Part shown: positions 46,679 to 56,509 of the stretch, in pieces
How the letters are laid out: the number at the start of each line of letters is the position of its first letter
Position numbering within the stretch: position 1 is the first letter of the stretch
Assembly (NCBI RefSeq): GCF_900142275.1
Contig: NZ_FRAI01000007.1
Span: 1 to 64,000, forward strand
Reading direction: 5' to 3'
DNA: 64,000 nucleotides
From: Anaerobranca californiensis DSM 14826
GTDB taxonomy: Bacteria > Bacillota > Proteinivoracia > Proteinivoracales > Proteinivoracaceae
Made by a program: the position numbers and the translations under genes
Notes under the pieces: model-generated
What the model was told of the DNA's origin: nothing
The model's input: the letters and a program-made list of their open reading frames with translations, nothing else
Databases searched by the model: none

Positions 46679-47710
46679 CTATTTATACAAGAATGGAGGA
46701 TACCCATCAATATCTCCTCTTAAAAATCTAGCTAATAACATAGCTTGTACGTATGGTAGGAGTCCTACATTAATTTCTTCATTTATAAACGGATGCCTTA
46801 TTGTTTCTTGCTTCCTTTTTTGCCATGCCATTAATACTTCTTTTTTTGTTTCCTGATTCATAATAATTCCATAAGTTTCTTTTTGAATGAAACCTTTTCC
46901 TGTTATTTGTTTTCTGTTAATCAATGTGACTGCTACTCTGTCAGCTAAATATGGTCTTAACTCTTCCATTAAGTCTAATGCCAAACTAGCTCTTCCCGGT
47001 CTATCTCTATGCAAAAATCCCACATAAGGATCAAGTCCTACAGCTTCAAGGGCAGACTGTGCATCATGGGCTAAAAGAGTATACAAAAATGAAAGTAATG
47101 CATTGAGGTTATCTAGTGGTGGCCTTCTTGTTCTCTTTTCCATATAAAAATCTTCTTTTTGCCATAAAATCAACTCATCAAATACCGAATAATATTCTCT
47201 AGCTCCTTCACCTTCTAAACCCCTTAATTCTTCTAAATTACTGCACCTATCTATATTATTAATTTTGTAACTTAGCCTATAGATCACTTCTTCAATCTTA
47301 TTTTTATCTATAATTAAACTGTGATCCCTTATTGCTCTTCTTAAAACTGATCTACTATTTATCAACTTACCTAAAATAATATTTTTTCCAATCTCTAACG
47401 ATGATTGAATACAATCTGCTCTTCTATATTGCTCTCTTCTCAATAATACATTCCCTTTTACTTCTCCTGAAACCCTAGCATAGAATTTTCCATACTCATT
47501 TAAAAAGGATAGACCTACATTTTTATCACAACATAACTTCATTAAAGCAGGGCTTGCACCAATATATCCAAAACACACAATTCCTTCTAAATTATGAATT
47601 GGCATACGAAATTTAGTTTCATCTTCTACTTTTATTACTACATTTTCTCCTTCTTTTGTTAAAAAAGCATTAGGGGTAGTAACATATAAAGTGTTTAATA
47701 GTTTTTTCAC
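46679..47710 (-). CDS. cas1: CRISPR-associated endonuclease Cas1
   Basis: The 343-residue integrase that inserts new spacers with Cas2. The Cas1 fold is recognised from the N-terminal beta domain (VKVEDETKFRMPIHNLEGIVCFG) and the alpha domain with the catalytic Glu (LRGLEGEGAREYYSVFD), His (GFLHRDRPGRASLALDLMEE) and Asp. Its start overlaps the end of cas4 by 4 bases. Type I-C Cas1 sequence and length fit. Confidence 0.97.
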   Translation of the reverse strand: MKKLLNTLYVTTPNAFLTKEGENVVIKVEDETKFRMPIHNLEGIVCFGYIGASPALMKLCCDKNVGLSFLNEYGKFYARVSGEVKGNVLLRREQYRRADCIQSSLEIGKNIILGKLINSRSVLRRAIRDHSLIIDKNKIEEVIYRLSYKINNIDRCSNLEELRGLEGEGAREYYSVFDELILWQKEDFYMEKRTRRPPLDNLNALLSFLYTLLAHDAQSALEAVGLDPYVGFLHRDRPGRASLALDLMEELRPYLADRVAVTLINRKQITGKGFIQKETYGIIMNQETKKEVLMAWQKRKQETIRHPFINEEINVGLLPYVQAMLLARFLRGDIDGYPPFLYK

Positions 47711-48369
47711 TCTTCTTCCAACCCCTTTTTAATATACTCTTTTACAGTAATTTTTTTATTTAAAATTTTAGGTTGACATAACTCTAACAAGGAACACATT
47801 TTACATTTTTTACTATAAACACCTTTAGGTGTTACTCCCCTTTTATATAATTGGTGCATTTCTTTAGATAGTTTCTTTACTAAACTTCTTAGACTATCAG
47901 AAAAAAACACCTCTGTTCTTCTTCTGATTGAATGATAAAAAATATATCCTTTTTGAATAGATATTTGAAGCATTTCTTCTAAACAAATTGCTTGTGCACA
48001 CAATTGCACTTCATCTCTTTCGTCAGGTTTAGGCTTTCCCCGTTTATACTCAACAGGTACTGGTGTCCATAACCCCTTCTTTCCTCTTAAGGCTACTCCT
48101 TGATTATCTCCTTTTATGAATTCCACAACATCTGCATACCCATATAATCCTAGTTGATAAGAAATTAAAGGAACAGAACGGGCTATAAAGGTTTTCCCCC
48201 TAGATTCGATAATATATGGATCGTTCACTTTATCATGGATTATATTACCTTCTACCGTTTGCAAGTTTTCCTTCCACTGATTTTCTAAATGAATTATTGC
48301 CCATTGTCTTTGACAAAAACTAAAGTGTTGTATTCCAGATAACATCAATAATTCATCTTCAGAATACAT
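47707..48369 (-). CDS. cas4: CRISPR-associated exonuclease Cas4
   Basis: A 220-residue RecB-family nuclease that trims prespacers and selects the correct PAM side. It has the first Fe-S cysteine near the N-terminus (FSFCQRQWAIIHLE), the nuclease motif VPVEYKRGKPK with the catalytic Glu and Lys, and a C-terminal cysteine trio (CKMCSLLELC). It is 2 bases after cas7 and overlaps cas1 by 4 bases. Standard for type I-C. Confidence 0.96.
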   Translation of the reverse strand: MYSEDELLMLSGIQHFSFCQRQWAIIHLENQWKENLQTVEGNIIHDKVNDPYIIESRGKTFIARSVPLISYQLGLYGYADVVEFIKGDNQGVALRGKKGLWTPVPVEYKRGKPKPDERDEVQLCAQAICLEEMLQISIQKGYIFYHSIRRRTEVFFSDSLRSLVKKLSKEMHQLYKRGVTPKGVYSKKCKMCSLLELCQPKILNKKITVKEYIKKGLEEE

Positions 48370-48371
48370 AA

Positions 48372-49223
48372 TTATACCTTCTCGATGATAGAAACACCTT
48401 CAGGTAATGAATCTTTATCTATTACAACCTCATAGTCACAATAAAATCTTGGGGGAGTATCAGGATTTTTCCTTTTTATTTTAATTAAATCAAACAAAAT
48501 ATGGGCTGGTGCATTACCAAGTTTAGATTGATGCTCAAAGATTATAAGCTTCCTCACTGTCATTTTCCCTCTAGCCGCCGAATGATCGTGTTCAAACATA
48601 TTAACTAACGCTTCCCATAAAAGTTCTAAGTCTTCTTTGGTAAAATAAGTTTTTTCAGCAAAATAAGCTGAAACATAACCTTCTAATTTGTATAGTCCAT
48701 AGGGTACTATATACTTTCTACCTATTGTCCTTTCCTTTTCTATATCTTTTTCATTTGTTACAGCCATTCTTGTAATTGATATTTCTTGTTGAAATATTGG
48801 ATCTATGCTTCTAGCAAAATTAAGTTGTACTGGTCCCCTAACTTGTCCACAATTAACATCAGTAGACATTACAGCACCAAAAGCTCTAACATCATAAAAA
48901 TTTTTACACATAAATTGAGTTGCTTTTTCATTTGGTTTTTGTTTTTTATCCCGAGGTGTTTCATTTAGATATTCATACGCTTCTTTATTAATATTATTTA
49001 ATACAACTCCTTCTTTAATATAAATTCGATAACCTACACTATCATTTTTTTTGATCTCAATATAATTTCTAACTTTTCTTTTTATACAAACATCTGTTAC
49101 GATTCCATGTCCTGTTTCATAGTCAATTCTAGGCATATTGCCAGCGTCAGGATCTCCATTTGGATTTCCGTTTTCTACATCAAATAAAACAACAAATTCA
49201 TATCTTTTATCTAACAAATTCAT
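48372..49223 (-). CDS. cas7c: Type I-C Cascade backbone Cas7 (Csd2)
   Basis: A 283-residue backbone subunit that coats the crRNA in the surveillance complex. The N-terminal FDVENGNPNGDPDAGNMPR segment is diagnostic of Csd2-type Cas7. It is placed between cas8c and cas4 with a gap of 18 and 2 bases, respectively. Confidence 0.97.
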   Translation of the reverse strand: MNLLDKRYEFVVLFDVENGNPNGDPDAGNMPRIDYETGHGIVTDVCIKRKVRNYIEIKKNDSVGYRIYIKEGVVLNNINKEAYEYLNETPRDKKQKPNEKATQFMCKNFYDVRAFGAVMSTDVNCGQVRGPVQLNFARSIDPIFQQEISITRMAVTNEKDIEKERTIGRKYIVPYGLYKLEGYVSAYFAEKTYFTKEDLELLWEALVNMFEHDHSAARGKMTVRKLIIFEHQSKLGNAPAHILFDLIKIKRKNPDTPPRFYCDYEVVIDKDSLPEGVSIIEKV

Positions 49224-49241
49224 TGCTTATACCTCCCCTTT

Positions 49242-50987
49242 TTATTCACTCTTTTTTGATTTTTGATAAAAAGCTTCTTTTTGATGATAATAACCTAAAA
49301 TGAACAACCCTTGATCCTCAAGATTTAAGTGTGCAGGTAGTACATCGATCCCTTGCAAAATCTCCTTTATTTTGTCATCTTTCCAATATCCGTATTCATC
49401 TTTAGCTATGTGATGCTGAGCTAATCTCATCAAAACAGGAAAAACGGTTCTAGGTGAACTGGTGGCACTGGCAAAATATCTGTCTTTAATTGTAGAATTT
49501 ATTTTACCATCTGCAGCATCTAATTGAGCTTTTTCTAATACAGCAAATAATCTTCCCAAACGATAAGGAATATTTGTGTTTTGCTCATTTAAACTCACAG
49601 TAATAACTCCCTCCGTCTCTTTATTGTTTTTTCTAGCCTTTCTTAATAAATAAGCTTTGATAAATCCTACTCTAATGTAGTTGACATCTTTTTCTATTTT
49701 TACTCTATTTAATATCGCAACATACATGCCTATTGGATAATTATCACCTTTTAAAATACTTTCTAAAAGGTTACTAGTTAAGCTGGCAGAAATTTTTTCA
49801 TTTTTAGATTTTTTAGGTATCGTTTCAGATAACAACCTATATATTGAAATATTCCCTTTATAGGTATCACTTTTTATAATTTCCATGTCTTGTTGATGTT
49901 GCCAAACCCTATTGACTATATCTCCAAAATTATCCTTAAGCCATAACCTAACAGATACTCTAGCATTACTAGGAGTTAAACCTAAAATATTAAAAGTTAT
50001 ATTTTCATCTTTTTCTATGTTTTTACCTTGAGTTAAGGCATTTATCGAATCTCTTACATATTCAACTGCTGAAACTTGATAATTGTTTTCAGATTTAACT
50101 GTTCCTGGGGATAATAACTCTTGGAATAAATTTTCATGCTTACCTGATTTTTTATTTGCCCAAAATACTAAAGTAAAGTCTTCAATTATGATTTTATGCC
50201 TTTCATTATTAACCATAAAATTTAGTGCCGATGCATAACTAAAAGCAGCCTTTTTGCCAATAGGTGAATTAAAGCTTTGTTTTTTATTATAAGACTCATA
50301 TGCGTCATCATTAAAACTTATCAAAGATGCTCCAGCACTATTTGTTCCTTTAACACCTGTTATTTTAGGATGTACCCGTTCTATTATATCCTCTACTCCA
50401 TTTACTAGACATTGACCTAAAGAGCCTTCTTTTAAAAATTGTTGGTTATAATATCTCTCCCATTGAGCTAGTATTTCTTCATCTTCATGAAGATAACCTA
50501 ATTCTCCATCTATTCGAAATACAATATTACCATTATATTTTTCTAAAATATCTTGTTTACTTTTTATTACATCATTATTTAAAGCCTCGTCAGTTTTCCA
50601 GTTTTCTAAAAAAGCTAATAATGCTTGGGCTTTTTTATTATCTAAACCTTTTAATATCTCTTCATGAAGTTTTTTAAAAGCAGAAAAATAATTAAATTTA
50701 GCAGTATATGGTTTCTTATCAAAACTCCACCCAAAAACATATTCACTTTTATCCCATAAGAAGTATGGTGAAATTTTACTACCACTACGTACTGTTTGCT
50801 CAGGTACAATCATATTTTCAAAACTCTTAGGATTGTCAGTTAAAGGAACAATATCTAATAATTCTCCTTTTCCTGAAATTATAGCAACAAGTTTTACTTT
50901 TACGATACTATATCCTAACCTCGGTATATCTATTTCTTTGTCTGTTGAAAGTAAGTTATAAAATTCAACTAAAGATTGTATTATCAA
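49242..50987 (-). CDS. cas8c: Type I-C Cascade large subunit Cas8c (Csd1)
   Basis: The 581-residue large subunit that recognises the PAM; in type I-C a small subunit can be made from an internal start in this gene. It begins with FYNLLSTDKEIDIPRLGYS, and carries the family segments FGWSFDKKPYTAKFNYF and YRLGRLFAVLEKAQ. It overlaps the end of cas5c by 4 bases. An internal start for a small subunit (Cas11) could lie in the last third, but was not identified with certainty. Confidence 0.95.
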   Translation of the reverse strand: MIIQSLVEFYNLLSTDKEIDIPRLGYSIVKVKLVAIISGKGELLDIVPLTDNPKSFENMIVPEQTVRSGSKISPYFLWDKSEYVFGWSFDKKPYTAKFNYFSAFKKLHEEILKGLDNKKAQALLAFLENWKTDEALNNDVIKSKQDILEKYNGNIVFRIDGELGYLHEDEEILAQWERYYNQQFLKEGSLGQCLVNGVEDIIERVHPKITGVKGTNSAGASLISFNDDAYESYNKKQSFNSPIGKKAAFSYASALNFMVNNERHKIIIEDFTLVFWANKKSGKHENLFQELLSPGTVKSENNYQVSAVEYVRDSINALTQGKNIEKDENITFNILGLTPSNARVSVRLWLKDNFGDIVNRVWQHQQDMEIIKSDTYKGNISIYRLLSETIPKKSKNEKISASLTSNLLESILKGDNYPIGMYVAILNRVKIEKDVNYIRVGFIKAYLLRKARKNNKETEGVITVSLNEQNTNIPYRLGRLFAVLEKAQLDAADGKINSTIKDRYFASATSSPRTVFPVLMRLAQHHIAKDEYGYWKDDKIKEILQGIDVLPAHLNLEDQGLFILGYYHQKEAFYQKSKKSE

Positions 50988-51643
50988 AAAGTATTCACCT
51001 CCTTTGTCAAATCAATAACTCCTTTTCTCATTTGAGCCCTAAAAAATTTAGGTGTAAAATTATTCTCATAATCAATATCATAAAGCATCCATCCTAAATC
51101 TATTACATCTTCCCCTTCAGCATAATAGGATTTAGGAAGTTCTCCTTCTAATAATTCAAAATGGGCTGAAAACTCCCTGCATCCTAGGTAAGGTCTATGA
51201 TAACACTGTCCTTTCCTAGCCCTTCTTAAAAAAATATTATAATGTTTCTCTTGTGTATCATCAGGTCCTTTTTGATCTGTCATTTCAAAATGGGCTTCTA
51301 TTACATAAAAAACTCTTTTTAATAATAAAGTAGTTCTCTGTGCTCTATTTTCATTAGTGTCTAAATAGATCATTTCTTTACTACCTTTTATAACTTTATT
51401 AACTTGTTGTGAAGAAATTCTTTTAGTTACTTCATTTCTTTTAATACCCTCAAACTCGATGGGATTTATAACATGAATCCTATCAATGACCCACTTTATA
51501 GCTGGCTTCCAATAAATAGCCTCTAGTATCCCCCTTGCTGCCGATGGTGTAATTACATCATAACTAACCCTTTCAACTTTCATCTCTGACCTTGTAAAGC
51601 AAGCATAATCTCCCCAAACCTTTAATTTAAATCCGTAACTCAC
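50984..51643 (-). CDS. cas5c: Type I-C Cas5c, pre-crRNA endonuclease
   Basis: A 219-residue RAMP protein. In type I-C systems, which lack Cas6, Cas5c cuts the repeat hairpin to make crRNA. Candidate catalytic residues are present: Tyr44 (LEAIYWKP) and Lys133-His134 (QEKHYNIF), aligning with the Tyr-Lys-His set of B. halodurans Cas5d. No cas6 gene exists in the locus, consistent with this role. It overlaps cas8c by 4 bases and follows cas3 by 18 bases. Confidence 0.96.
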   Translation of the reverse strand: MSYGFKLKVWGDYACFTRSEMKVERVSYDVITPSAARGILEAIYWKPAIKWVIDRIHVINPIEFEGIKRNEVTKRISSQQVNKVIKGSKEMIYLDTNENRAQRTTLLLKRVFYVIEAHFEMTDQKGPDDTQEKHYNIFLRRARKGQCYHRPYLGCREFSAHFELLEGELPKSYYAEGEDVIDLGWMLYDIDYENNFTPKFFRAQMRKGVIDLTKEVNTF

Positions 51644-51661
51644 TTTTTCCCCTCCTTTCTA

Positions 51662-53854
51662 CTAAATATTTAAAAAAGATTTCGTCAACTTTTCATCTAC
51701 ATCAATGACTATTCCTAGATTTTCATCGTAAAAGTGATTAGTATCAGTTAAAACATAATTTTTTAGTTCAGATATATATTCAACACCTCCACTCTCTAAC
51801 AATTTTTTTAAATCATATTCATAAACATTAACCATATAAGGTTGTAGCATTCTAATAACATCCCTTTTTGAAAAAGATGACTTAAGTAAGGATAAATATT
51901 CTTTACAAGATTCCTCCCTCGGTACAATTATTGTTATAGTATTATCTTCTATTAACTTATACTCTTTAGCTATATCTAAGAAAGGATAATCCAAACTTTC
52001 AGAATACTCTTTAATAAGTTTGAGTAAATTTTTGTGATCAATATTTTTAATATCGTATAATAAAGTAAAATATTTTTTTATTCCTTCTAATGACATTGGA
52101 TCTTCAATATTTCTAAAAACACTTTCACCCATACTTACGTTTAATAGTAGTTCTTTAGGTGGATTCCCATATTTCTCTGTTGACTTAAAAACATAGACAT
52201 CTGATAAACCCCTCTCCCCTTCCCTATTACATCTTCCAGCTGCTTGAGCAATTGAATCTATCCCTGCTAGAGCCCTAAAGACGACTGGAAAATCTATATC
52301 AACTCCAGCTTCAATCAACTGAGTGGAAATGACTATACATTTTTCCTTATTTTTTAATCTCTCCTTTATCTCTTTTATTACTGTTCTTCTATGAGCAGGG
52401 TACATGTAAGTACTTAGGTGAAATACATAATTTTGCTCTGATCCTTGGATATATTCGTATAATCTTTTTGCATGTTCTTTTCTATTAACAATACATAACA
52501 CCTGTGAAAATTCTTTTAATTTCTCAACTAGTGTATTATCATCTATTTCACCTAAATTTATAATCTTAGTTCTTTTAAATTTTTCGTATAATGATTTAGG
52601 CTCATCAATAATTTCTTGTATATCTATATCTTTAGGCATTAAATTACTTTCTTTAATGCTTGGCTGGGTTGCAGTACAAAATACCACTGTTGATTTATAA
52701 TTCCTTACTAATTCATACAAAGCCATAAGGGATAACTTAAGAAATTTTACTGGAAGCATTTGAGCTTCATCTAAAATAATTACACTTCGGCTTAAATTAT
52801 GAAGTTTTCTTGATTTAGAACTTTTATTTGAAAAAATAGACTCAAAAAATTGAACATTTGTCGTTACTACTATTGGAATATCCCAATTTTCAGCAGCAAG
52901 TTTTAACTTTTCTGCAATATCAGTATAATTTTCGTTTTCATCACCAATTATGAAGTTACAGTGATGTTCTAAGATATTTTCTTCCCCAAATATCTCCCTG
53001 TATTTATCAGCATTTTGCTCAATAATACTTGTATATGGAATTACATAAATTATTCTATCCATCCTATTTTTAATCCCATGTTTCATTGCAAAGGCCATAG
53101 AAGATAATGTCTTTCCACCCCCAGTTGGAACGGTTAGTGTGAAAAAACCTGGTTTTGTTAATGCTTTCTTCTTACAGGTCTCTAATATTGATTTTCTGTA
53201 TCTATTTATTTCCGTATCTTTTTGCTCTAACAATAAATTATTTAAATAATCATCAAGTTTTTTATCTAAATCTTCTAATTTACTTAAATTTTTTCGGAGT
53301 AAATTTTTCTCTTTTTCCATAAAGTGTTCAGTATCTAAAAAATCAGCATCGACTAAACAAGAAAATAGCATTTTTATAAAAAAGTATACAGTAAAATAAG
53401 GTTCTTCATTTAATTTAGGCAATTTTACTTCGGTAATTTTAGGAATATTTATTTCTTTTTTATAGGCCGAATAATCTAATAAATATTCTTGCTTCATTCT
53501 ATAATTAAGGGTTCCTGCTAAATTTACTGAACCTCCATTAGGAAGACCGCTATGGTGACCAGAAACAATAAATCCTAACACTTTAACAATAGATTTAAAA
53601 TTGGGATAATTATTCATTAACTCTTTTAATGCTGCTGTTGAATGATCTACGGGAATTTTAGAGCCTTGTAAACGCCTTTGAAATTCTTGGGAATACTTGC
53701 CAATATCATGAATTAAACCAACTAAAAAACCTAACTCCCTTGCATCAAATTTACTTGCAAAATCTGAAGAAATTTTTGCTGTATTTTCTAGATGTTCTTT
53801 TAATGATTGCCAATTTTCTTTAGAAGACCCTTTTTTGGAATGGGCATAAAACAT
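51662..53854 (-). CDS. cas3: CRISPR-associated helicase-nuclease Cas3
   Basis: The 730-residue effector that shreds target DNA after Cascade binding. An N-terminal HD nuclease domain (GLIHDIGKYSQEF near residue 60; VSGHHSGLP) is fused to a superfamily 2 helicase with Walker A VPTGGGKTLSS, DEAD-like box IILDEAQMLPVK and motif VI QAAGRCNREGERG. First gene of the cas operon. The ATG at 53854 follows GAGAGGTGAGG; a longer in-frame start at 53899 lacks a site. Confidence 0.96.
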   Translation of the reverse strand: MFYAHSKKGSSKENWQSLKEHLENTAKISSDFASKFDARELGFLVGLIHDIGKYSQEFQRRLQGSKIPVDHSTAALKELMNNYPNFKSIVKVLGFIVSGHHSGLPNGGSVNLAGTLNYRMKQEYLLDYSAYKKEINIPKITEVKLPKLNEEPYFTVYFFIKMLFSCLVDADFLDTEHFMEKEKNLLRKNLSKLEDLDKKLDDYLNNLLLEQKDTEINRYRKSILETCKKKALTKPGFFTLTVPTGGGKTLSSMAFAMKHGIKNRMDRIIYVIPYTSIIEQNADKYREIFGEENILEHHCNFIIGDENENYTDIAEKLKLAAENWDIPIVVTTNVQFFESIFSNKSSKSRKLHNLSRSVIILDEAQMLPVKFLKLSLMALYELVRNYKSTVVFCTATQPSIKESNLMPKDIDIQEIIDEPKSLYEKFKRTKIINLGEIDDNTLVEKLKEFSQVLCIVNRKEHAKRLYEYIQGSEQNYVFHLSTYMYPAHRRTVIKEIKERLKNKEKCIVISTQLIEAGVDIDFPVVFRALAGIDSIAQAAGRCNREGERGLSDVYVFKSTEKYGNPPKELLLNVSMGESVFRNIEDPMSLEGIKKYFTLLYDIKNIDHKNLLKLIKEYSESLDYPFLDIAKEYKLIEDNTITIIVPREESCKEYLSLLKSSFSKRDVIRMLQPYMVNVYEYDLKKLLESGGVEYISELKNYVLTDTNHFYDENLGIVIDVDEKLTKSFLNI

Positions 53855-53934
53855 ATCCTCACCTCTCTTACAAATAATGTAATTCTGTATTAAATTCAAA
53901 ATTCCTGCTATTGTTTTGTAAATTATAAATATTT

Positions 53935-53971
53935 AAGCACCCTTTGTTGTCTTGGCAACAAAAAGGTGCTT
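53935..53971 (-). terminator. Terminator after the CPBP protease
   Basis: Outer stem AAGCACC (53935-53941) with GGTGCTT, inner stem TTTGTTG with CAACAAA, then AT-rich sequence on the minus strand. It separates the CPBP gene from cas3. Confidence 0.75.
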
Positions 53972-53980
53972 GGGTGTACT

Positions 53981-54957
53981 TTAAAATTGGAAAAAATTTG
54001 GGTTAATAATAGAAATTACTTCAATCACGGCAAAAAAGATAAAAGTTAGAATTACAATAACTGCCGGTATCCAAGATAATAAAGTAACATTTTTTTCTGG
54101 AATCTCTTGGGGATAGTAGTGGGCCAAGCCTTCATTTTCTCTAATCTGCTCATCTATTATTTCAGATACCACTTTATTCTCTGTTATTTTTTTTAGTTTT
54201 TTTAATGCTAAATAGCCAAGAGAACCAAAGAATAAAGCTATTATAAATAAAATGATTATTCCTAGTACCATTGAAGCCAAGGTTGTTTCTCCTTCCAAAA
54301 CCTCATCTGGTACAGATAACAACATTCTCCCTAGAAATAGGGCTATGGCATTATTTAACATATGGGCATAAATCCCCATCCACAATGAATTGGTTCTAAT
54401 GACTATATAGCCAATAACTAACCCTAAAATAATAGGTCCTAAAAGGTTTTGTAAGGTAAAATGGAAAACTCCAAAAAGTATACTAGAAAGGATTAAAGCC
54501 TTTTTTGCCCTAGCCCTTCATAACTTCTTAATATAAATCCCCTAAACAAAAATTCCTCACAAAATCCTGCAAAACCTGCAATAACAATTAAAGAGAAAAG
54601 AAAATCTTTATAAGTGTCTGGAATTTGAATTATATTAGGAGGCAATTCCCCGAAAGTACTTAAGATTGTGTTAATTATAGCATTAGAAAATGCCGCTACA
54701 GGGTAAAAACAAAAGGTTATTGCTGTAACTAATAAAAATTCTTTAAAAGTAAAAGGGTTTAAGCGAAATTCCCTTTTCATATCAATACCTAAAATAGCTG
54801 CAAAAACCAATGTGGGGAGTAAAATTAAAAACACTTGACTTAATGCTAAACCCACAAGGAGATTTAAAAACTGGGCAATTGACCCTAAAAGTAAAAGCAA
54901 AATCGCTGAAATTAATAGCAAAGAGTTACCGTTGATCGGCTTTAATTTACTGACCAT
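53981..54957 (-). pseudogene. CPBP (CAAX-type) intramembrane protease, frameshifted
   Basis: Two pieces of one CPBP family protein. The first (54957 to about 54500) has four membrane segments and the catalytic FCEEFLFRGF (EExxxR) motif, then stops. Adding one base to the six-T run at 54501-54506 (A on the coding strand) restores KKALILSSILFGVFHFTL, including the catalytic FxxxH, IGYIVIRTNSLWMGIYAHML and the C-terminal part to 53981. The intact protein would have about 325 residues. The break lies in a homopolymer, so a sequencing error is as possible as a mutation. Substrate unknown. Confidence 0.85.
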
Positions 54958-54970
54958 TTTAAGCTCCTTT

Positions 54971-55918
54971 CTATTTCTTTGTCTCTTCTTTTCCGAAAAC
55001 TTCTTTTATTCCAGCAAAAGAACCTAATACCCCTACTACTTCAGAAGGTACTACAAGTTTTGTAGCTTGACCATTGGCTAGTTTTTCCAATGCTTCTAAA
55101 GATCGGATTTTGATAACATCAGAAGTTGGATCACTTTCTTTAATGGCATTATATACCAATTTGATCCCTTCACTTTTAGCCCTTTCTACTAATAAAATCC
55201 CTTCCGCTTCCCCTGAAGCCCTTAAAATTTGTGATTGTTTTTGACCTTCTGCCCTGCGGATAGCAGCTTCTTTTTCTGCTTCAGCATTTAAGATAGCTGC
55301 TTCCTTTTCTCCTTCAGCTTTTAATATGGCAGATTTTTTCTCTCCTTCAGCCCTTAAAATTGCTTCCCTTCTTTCCCTTTCTGCCCGCATTTGTTTTTCC
55401 ATGGCATCACGGATTTCTTTAGGTGGCATAATATTTTTTAATTCTACCCTATTGATTTTTATTCCCCATTTATCAGTGGCTTCATCTAGTATAGATCGCA
55501 TTTTAGTGTTAATTATATCCCTAGAAGTTAAAGTAGCGTCTAAATCCAATTCCCCTATAATATTTCTCAAAGTAGTTGCTGTCAAATTTTCAATAGCAGA
55601 CATGGGGTTGGCAATTTCATAGGTGTACTTTACCGGATCAGTTATTTGATAATAAACAACAGTATCTATTTGCATAGTTACATTATCACTGGTGATAACT
55701 GGCTGTGGTGGGAAATCCACTACTTGTTCCCTTAAATTTATTTTAGCTACCATTGACTCGATAAAGGGAATAACAAAATTTACTCCCATTTCTGCCCGTC
55801 TATTAAATTTACCTAAACGGGCAATTATCCCTACTGTGGACTGCTGTACAACTCTAATAGAAGTAATAGCAATAATAAAAATCAAAAAAATAAAAATACC
55901 TATAACTATCTCAAACAT
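54971..55918 (-). CDS. SPFH/Band 7 (stomatin-like) membrane protein
   Basis: A 315-residue prohibitin-stomatin family protein (QmcA/HflK-like). One N-terminal membrane segment (about 4-22), an SPFH domain (about 25-180; VPFIESMVAKINLREQVVDF), then a coiled coil of about eight repeats of the AEGEKEAAI type (about 185-235). It should form ring oligomers that organise membrane microdomains. It overlaps the end of the nfeD gene by 8 bases, matching the conserved NfeD-stomatin pairing. Confidence 0.93.
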   Translation of the reverse strand: MFEIVIGIFIFLIFIIAITSIRVVQQSTVGIIARLGKFNRRAEMGVNFVIPFIESMVAKINLREQVVDFPPQPVITSDNVTMQIDTVVYYQITDPVKYTYEIANPMSAIENLTATTLRNIIGELDLDATLTSRDIINTKMRSILDEATDKWGIKINRVELKNIMPPKEIRDAMEKQMRAERERREAILRAEGEKKSAILKAEGEKEAAILNAEAEKEAAIRRAEGQKQSQILRASGEAEGILLVERAKSEGIKLVYNAIKESDPTSDVIKIRSLEALEKLANGQATKLVVPSEVVGVLGSFAGIKEVFGKEETKK

Positions 55919-56372
55919 CAATATCCCCCTTTTCTTTTTCTTTAGGTTTTACAATAAGTCTTACACCTTCAACCTTTACAACTTCCACTTTACTTCCCTC
56001 ATTTATCACTAAGTCTTCTTCATAGGATGTGGCAGACCATTGTTCACCACCAAGTCTTACTAAACCTCTATTTTCCCTATTATCAATTTTTTGTAAGACA
56101 ATGGCTGTTTTACCTACCAATGCATCTACATTTGTTTTTACTTCATTGGAATTTTTATAAACAAATCTTTTAACGATTTTATGGGAATTTAAAATCAAAA
56201 TCCCAGAAACAACTGCAAAAACCGTTAACTGTATTACATCTCCTGCCCCTAATAACGAAAAAATTAATCCAAAAAAGGCCCCTATGGCAAACCATATAAG
56301 GAAAAAAGATGTTGTAAATAATTCCCCGATCAAAAATCCAAAAATGGCTAAAACCCAAAACACCCAATTCAA
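55911..56372 (-). CDS. NfeD-like membrane protein
   Basis: A 153-residue short NfeD protein: three membrane segments (about 4-70) and a C-terminal OB-fold domain (about 85-145; LVGKTAIVLQKIDNRENRG, WSATSYEEDLVINEG). It lacks the ClpP-like serine protease domain of long NfeD forms. It overlaps the stomatin gene, and the two proteins are thought to act as partners in membrane domain organisation. Confidence 0.92.
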   Translation of the reverse strand: MNWVFWVLAIFGFLIGELFTTSFFLIWFAIGAFFGLIFSLLGAGDVIQLTVFAVVSGILILNSHKIVKRFVYKNSNEVKTNVDALVGKTAIVLQKIDNRENRGLVRLGGEQWSATSYEEDLVINEGSKVEVVKVEGVRLIVKPKEKEKGDIDV

Positions 56373-56471
56373 AAAAATCCCCCCTTTCTAATCCATACCA
56401 TTTTATTCTACCTTTTAAAGTAAAATTCCTTTATTTCGACAAAATTTAATAAAATGTTCATAAAATAACAA

Positions 56472-56503
56472 CAAGGTTTAACCCCCACTTAGGCTAAACC
56501 TTG
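56472..56503 (-). terminator. Terminator after glsA
   Basis: Stem CAAGGTTTA (56472-56480) with TAAACCTTG (56495-56503), followed on the minus strand by TTGTTATTTTATG. It is 7 bases past the glsA stop. Confidence 0.8.
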
Positions 56504-56509
56504 TTTATT

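Noticed and set aside
51681-51684. CGTC in the cas3 3' end as a third ECF promoter
   Set aside because: No TGTAAC-like box lies at 16-17 bases upstream, and it is inside coding sequence.
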